A model generated the notes under the pieces. That model saw only the letters and a list, made by a program, of their open reading frames with translations. It did no database searches and had not been told where the DNA came from. From NCBI GenBank assembly GCA_036226585.1, contig CP108997.1, forward strand, positions 124,001 to 188,000: DNA of 64,000 bases. Direction: 5' to 3'. Below, in pieces: positions 60,961 through 64,000 of the stretch. How positions within the stretch are numbered: the stretch's first letter is position 1; each line of letters starts with the position of its first letter. Position numbers and translations under genes: made by a program. Source of the stretch: Streptomyces sp. NBC_00708. Its GTDB lineage: Bacteria; Actinomycetota; Actinomycetes; Streptomycetales; Streptomycetaceae.

Positions 60961-61350
60961 GTGACCCTGGAGGATCTCATCGAGGCGCGTCACGGTCACC
61001 GGTGCGACGGCGATACGGACCTGGGGACGTTCCTGACGAACAGCACCGGAGTGCATGCCGTCGCCGCCGCGAAGAGCCCGAACGCGAGGCGCATCCCGCC
61101 CAGTTCGGCCAGGAGGCCCACCCCGGGTCTCGCCCCGGAACGCGAGCCTCTGGCCTCCCTCGCGATCGCCTGGAACGAACTGACCACCACCGGCGACGCG
61201 ACCCGGCTCAAGCGCTGCGCGGAGCACACCTGCGCATGGGCGTTCTGGGACGTCTCGAAGAACCGCAGCCGCCGCTGGTGCTCCATGAGGGTGTGCGGCA
61301 ACCGCAACAAGTCCCGCACCTACGCCTCCCGGAAACGGCAGACCGCCTGA
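60961..61350 (+). pseudogene. Truncated CGNR zinc-finger protein
   Basis: The 3' half is a clear CGNR zinc finger: LKRCAEHTCAWAFWDVSKNR, then SRRWCSMRVCGNRNKSRTYA. Full-length members carry an N-terminal ABATE domain of about 100 residues and total 180-200. Here only about 60 residues of low-complexity sequence (SPNARRIPPSSARRPTP...) precede the finger's linker, and the GTG at 60961 has no good ribosome site. The ABATE domain appears to have been lost or scrambled, so this is probably a decayed gene, although the finger could still be made. Confidence 0.65.
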
Positions 61351-61376
61351 CGAGGGCGACGGGCACGGCGGGGTGC

Positions 61377-61419
61377 GTCAGGAATCGAGAAGCACGGCCC
61401 GCCGGGGCGTACCTAGCCT
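61377..61419 (+). promoter_or_regulatory. Leaderless promoter of the araC-like gene with a 17-nt shared box
   Basis: GTCAGGAATCGAGAAGC (61377-61393), then 19 bp, then CTAGCCT (TAGCCT as -10, 61414-61419), then 7 nt to the ATG at 61427. The same elements with identical spacing precede the VOC gene (61859-61901). The 17-nt box is likely a regulator-binding site. Confidence 0.75.
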
Positions 61420-61426
61420 GCTCAGC

Positions 61427-61903
61427 ATGGACATCTCACACACACGCAGTACCGCGCGGGGGCGTACGCCCGTCGAGCCGCAGCGCCCGACCGATGTGAA
61501 ACGGCTGCGCCGCATACGTGACCGGATCGACCGCGAGTACGCGAAGCCGCTGGACGTGGTGGCGCTCGCACGCGGGGCGAACCTGCCCGCCGGGCTGCTG
61601 GGCCGGGCGTTCCGTGCCACCTACGGGCAGTCCCCGTACGCCTATCTGACGGCACGTCGCATGGACCGCGCGACGCTGCTGCTGCGCGGCGGTCTCGGCG
61701 TCGACGCCGTCTGTTCCGCCGTCGGCTGCGCGACGCCGGGGATCTTCGTCACCCGTTTCGCCGAGCTGGTGGGCATGACGCCCGAGGCGTTCCGCGGCCT
61801 CGCGGCGGACGGCATCGAGGGGATGCCGGTCTGCGTCGCTCAGCGGGTGGCGAGAGCGGTCAGGAATCAAGAAGCCCCGGCACCGGGACGGCCTCTAGCG
61901 TGA
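61427..61903 (+). CDS. Short AraC-family regulator (HTH domain only)
   Basis: 158 residues starting MDISHTRSTARGRTPVEPQR. The AraC double HTH: VKRLRRIRDRIDREYAKPLD, VVALARGANLPAGLLGRAFR, TYGQSPYAYLTARRMDRATL, then VDAVCSAVGCATPGIFVTRF. There is no N-terminal ligand domain, so it may act constitutively or sense through a partner. It stands 5 bp before the VOC gene, and both share an almost identical promoter, suggesting it controls itself and the VOC gene. Start fixed by the leaderless promoter. Confidence 0.88.
   Translation: MDISHTRSTARGRTPVEPQRPTDVKRLRRIRDRIDREYAKPLDVVALARGANLPAGLLGRAFRATYGQSPYAYLTARRMDRATLLLRGGLGVDAVCSAVGCATPGIFVTRFAELVGMTPEAFRGLAADGIEGMPVCVAQRVARAVRNQEAPAPGRPLA
61859..61901 (+). 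promoter_or_regulatory. Second copy of the shared box and -10, inside the 3' end of the araC-like gene
   Basis: GTCAGGAATCAAGAAGC (61859-61875), one base different from the copy at 61377, then 19 bp, CTAGCGT (-10 TAGCGT, 61896-61901), then 7 nt to the ATG at 61909. It overlaps the coding end and stop of the regulator gene, so the VOC gene has its own promoter despite following closely. Confidence 0.75.
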
Positions 61904-61908
61904 TGTTC

Positions 61909-62571
61909 ATGGAAACCACCACGAACACCAAGACCACGGCCTCCCTCTCCTCCGTCACCCTCGAGGTGGCCGACATCGAGGCGGCGCGCCGCTTCTACCG
62001 CGCCTTCGGCGTGGACACGTACGTCCGGCTGCGGGCCTCCGAGGACCTGCCCGGCACCGGCTTCCGCGCCTTCACCCTCGCGCTGACCGTGTCCGGACCG
62101 GCCACCGTCGACGGCTTCGTCGCCGCCGCGGTGGAGGCCGGTGCCACCGTCCTGAAGCCGGCCGCCAAGTCGCTGTGGGGTTACGGCGGCGTCGTACAGG
62201 CCCCGGACGGGACGATCTGGAAGATCGCCACCTCGGCCAAGAAGGACACCGGCCCCGCGACCCGCGAGATCGACGAGGTCGTGCTGCTGATCGGCGTCCA
62301 GGATGTGAAGGCCACCAAGCAGTTCTACGCCGACCGGGGGCTCACCGTCGGCAAGAGCTTCGGCGGGAAGTACGCCGAGTTCACCCCCGGCGGCTCCGAC
62401 CCCGTGAAGCTCGCCCTGTACAAGCGCCGCGCCCTGGCCAAGGACCTCGGCGTCGCCGACGACGACAGCGGCGCCCACCACATCGTTCTCGGCAGCACCG
62501 GCCACGCCTTCACCGACCCGGACGGCTTCACCTGGGAGCCCACGGCTTCCACCGACGCCGACCGGGCCTGA
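61909..62571 (+). CDS. Two-domain VOC (glyoxalase-like) protein
   Basis: 220 residues. ATG at 61909 fits the leaderless promoter; ATG at 61903 is an alternative. Two VOC modules: SSVTLEVADIEAARRFYRAF ... VVQAPDGTIWKIA, and REIDEVVLLIGVQDVKATKQ ... HAFTDPDGFTWEPTAS. Such proteins are commonly paired with short AraC regulators in Streptomyces. The substrate is unknown; a glyoxalase or drug-binding role is inference. Confidence 0.85.
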   Translation: METTTNTKTTASLSSVTLEVADIEAARRFYRAFGVDTYVRLRASEDLPGTGFRAFTLALTVSGPATVDGFVAAAVEAGATVLKPAAKSLWGYGGVVQAPDGTIWKIATSAKKDTGPATREIDEVVLLIGVQDVKATKQFYADRGLTVGKSFGGKYAEFTPGGSDPVKLALYKRRALAKDLGVADDDSGAHHIVLGSTGHAFTDPDGFTWEPTASTDADRA

Positions 62572-62713
62572 CCCCCATCGAGCGCGTCCACAAGAGCATC
62601 AAGGAAGCCGCACCCCCGCGCTCGTCACGAAGGCCGTGACACGAAGGCCCTGAGCCGAGGCAACCGCCGCCGGTCCCTGCCCCGAGCCGGGGCAGCGATG
62701 GCAGACTTGCGGC

Positions 62714-62968
62714 ATGGACATGGGGCGGGAGTCGCGGTGGGAGAAGGATGCGATGACGGTGGAGATCGTCTTCGCTCTCGTCACCGCCTCCGTCCTGGCC
62801 GCGACGGTGTTCGCCGCGGCCTTCGCCCTGGTCGTGGCCCTCGGCGTCTCCGGACCGGCCCGGCACCCCACGCTGACCTGCGGCGCGGCGCTCGGAGCGG
62901 CCGTCGGCGTATGGCGCGTGGTCCGGGTGCTGCGGCGGTTCGACGCGCAGCGCCGTAAGGGCCACTGA
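62714..62968 (+). CDS. Small membrane protein, 84 residues
   Basis: Starts MDMGRESRWEKDAMTVEIVF, followed by a long hydrophobic stretch (FALVTASVLAATVFAAAFAL then VVALGVSGPA) and a second span (LTCGAALGAAVGVWRVVRVL) with a basic tail. CAGACT 6 nt before ATG supports a leaderless start; the internal ATG at 62753, with AAGG upstream, would give 71 residues. Its 3' end and stop lie inside a 28-bp tandem duplication. Function unknown. Confidence 0.6.
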   Translation: MDMGRESRWEKDAMTVEIVFALVTASVLAATVFAAAFALVVALGVSGPARHPTLTCGAALGAAVGVWRVVRVLRRFDAQRRKGH

Positions 62969-63001
62969 CCGCACGCAGCGCCGTAAGGGCCACTGACCGC
63001 A
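62946..63001. repeat. 28-bp perfect tandem duplication
   Basis: Two adjacent identical 28-nt copies (62946-62973 and 62974-63001), each containing the tail RRKGH-stop of the small membrane protein gene. A recent slippage or duplication event; the second copy lies outside the gene, so the product is unaffected. Confidence 0.9.
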
Positions 63002-63017
63002 CCGCGCCCCGGGCGGT

Positions 63018-63719
63018 TTACGCCCCCGCCTGCAGCCGCAGCCCGGCCAGCGTGAGATCCAGTGCGGAGCGGAACTGGTCGACGTCGTCGTGGCCGTCGA
63101 ACTCGTCGACGATCTCGTGCACGAAGGGGAAGTCCTCCGGGTCGAGCTCACGCCAGGTCCGGGCGAAGCGGCCGAGGTACTCGTCCCGGTCCACAGCGCC
63201 GTCGAGGATCTCCGCCGGCGGCTCCTGGCCCATGTCGACGGCGGAACCGACGACGACCCCGACGATCGCGGACACGGCGTGGAACCGCTGGCGCGCGTCG
63301 AGCTTCAGGCGCAGCGTCTGCCGGCCGAGCTTCTCGTACAGACGCAGCGAATTGCTCTGGACGTCGGTGTTGCGCATGAAGTACGCGCCGAGCCAGGGCC
63401 GCTCCACGACCGCGTCGAACAGCGTGACGGCCATCGCGCGGAGGTCGTCGATGGGGTCGTCGCCGCACGGGAACTTCTCGATGTCGGCGAGCACCGTGCC
63501 CATCACATGGTCGGTGGCGCGGTCCAGCAGCTCGTCCTTGCTCGCGACGTACCAGTAGATGCTGGCGACGCCGCCGCCCAGGCGCTGCGCGAGCGCGCGG
63601 AACGTCAGCGCGGACGCGCCCGCCTCGTCGAGCAGGGCCACCGCCTCGGTGAGCACCGACTCCATCGAGTGCGAAGCCCGGCGGCGTCCTCCGTCGGTGC
63701 GGCGCCGCTGCTGTGCCAT
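63018..63719 (-). CDS. TetR-family repressor of the adjacent MFS exporter
   Basis: 233 residues. ATG at 63719 follows GAGGAAGAGG; the open frame upstream runs through the operators and is rejected. HTH: SMESVLTEAVALLDEAGASA then LTFRALAQRLGGGVASIYWY and VASKDELLDRATD. TetR_C-type domain: LFDAVVERPWLGAYFMRNTD, FHAVSAIVGVVVGSAVDMGQ. Divergent from an MFS drug-exporter gene with three operator-like repeats between them, the classical drug-responsive arrangement. Confidence 0.92.
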   Translation of the reverse strand: MAQQRRRTDGGRRRASHSMESVLTEAVALLDEAGASALTFRALAQRLGGGVASIYWYVASKDELLDRATDHVMGTVLADIEKFPCGDDPIDDLRAMAVTLFDAVVERPWLGAYFMRNTDVQSNSLRLYEKLGRQTLRLKLDARQRFHAVSAIVGVVVGSAVDMGQEPPAEILDGAVDRDEYLGRFARTWRELDPEDFPFVHEIVDEFDGHDDVDQFRSALDLTLAGLRLQAGA

Positions 63720-63747
63720 GGCCTCTTCCTCTCGCTCTTTGCATCTC

Positions 63748-63809
63748 ATCGAACGCTGTTCTATCGTAGCGCATCGTACGGCGTTCGATAGCCGAACGAT
63801 GTTCGATCG
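63748..63809. promoter_or_regulatory. Three TetR-type operator repeats between tetR and MFS genes
   Basis: Sites of 19 nt: ATCGAACGCTGTTCTATCG (63748-63766), ATCGTACGGCGTTCGATAG (63773-63791) and GCCGAACGATGTTCGATCG (63791-63809). Consensus about ATCGAACGnyGTTCGATCG, near-palindromic. Start-to-start spacing is 25 and 18 bp. They cover the shared promoter region, so one repressor can shut both genes. Confidence 0.8.
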
Positions 63810-63822
63810 AAAGGACCGCGCC

Positions 63823-64000
63823 ATGACTACCGCCCCGCCCCGAACCGGGCCTCGCGCCTATCCCTCCCTGCGAGCCGCCTGGATACCCCTGGCCGCCCTG
63901 TGCCTGGCCTTCTTCGTCGAGATGGTCGACAACACGCTGTTGTCGATCGCTCTGCCCACCATCGGCCGCGACCTCGGCAGCGGGACGACCGCGCTGCAGT
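63823..64000 (+). CDS. MFS multidrug exporter (DHA2/EmrB type), 3' end outside window
   Basis: ATG at 63823 follows AAAGGACCGCGCC. The visible 59 residues include the first transmembrane helix and its signature: AAWIPLAALCLAFFVEMVDN, then TLLSIALPTIGRDLGS. The 'D-x-T-x-x-x-x-ALP-x-I' pattern is characteristic of 14-helix drug/proton antiporters. Regulated by the divergent TetR gene. Confidence 0.88.
   Translation, partial: MTTAPPRTGPRAYPSLRAAWIPLAALCLAFFVEMVDNTLLSIALPTIGRDLGSGTTALQ

Overview
The window is high-GC DNA with dense, often overlapping genes (ATGA/GTGA junctions), frequent GTG starts, TANNNT -10 boxes, LacI/TetR regulators and a carotenoid cluster. All of this points to a Streptomyces chromosome or a close relative. 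No rRNA, tRNA, CRISPR array, intact insertion sequence or replication origin was seen.

Layout. 1-9.4 kb: 3' part of a secreted peptidase-like hydrolase, a divergent AhpD-like/MocR pair, a 585-residue protein with two copies of an Imm49-like unit, a DUF4037 protein, small hypothetical and membrane genes and a BKACE-type enzyme. 9.8-16.6 kb: a secreted beta-helix protein, a copper-type operon (Met/His-rich lipoprotein plus DUF6153 protein) under a CsoR-like palindrome, a membrane Ser/Thr kinase, and a secreted GH54 arabinofuranosidase under a perfect LacI-type operator. 16.6-25.8 kb: macro-domain protein, WYL regulator/esterase pair, a TetR-controlled acetyltransferase-VOC operon with two matching operators, a secreted protein, a mycothiol-dependent-isomerase-like protein, an HNH protein and a two-gene glycosyltransferase operon.

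25.9-36.9 kb is the most coherent system: a LacI repressor with two operators faces a six-gene operon encoding a sugar ABC importer (binding protein and two permeases, no ATPase), a cytoplasmic GH5-like glycosidase, a secreted GH85 endo-beta-N-acetylglucosaminidase and a GH38 alpha-mannosidase. Together these can release, import and dismantle high-mannose N-glycans. A 21-bp hairpin closes the operon.

36.9-48.3 kb: two hypothetical genes; a TetR-FAD monooxygenase-SGNH esterase group with tandem operators; a nucleotidyltransferase-like protein; a protein with three Nudix boxes translationally coupled to an exporter-type ABC transporter; and a coupled GFA/aminoglycoside-phosphotransferase-like pair. 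48.4-56.7 kb: convergent carotenoid operons (FAD oxidoreductase-crtY-crtT-crtU and crtI-crtB-Rieske/DUF5914) for an isorenieratene-type aromatic carotenoid, but with no crtE in the window. 56.9-64 kb: GOLPH3-like, MSMEG_6728-like and zinc-ribbon-like proteins; a MerR gene whose likely target promoter has the typical 19-bp spacer; an alpha/beta hydrolase; a truncated CGNR gene; an AraC and a VOC gene with nearly identical leaderless promoters; and a TetR/MFS efflux pair that runs off the window.

All calls come from reading the sequence and from remembered family knowledge. No database search was run.
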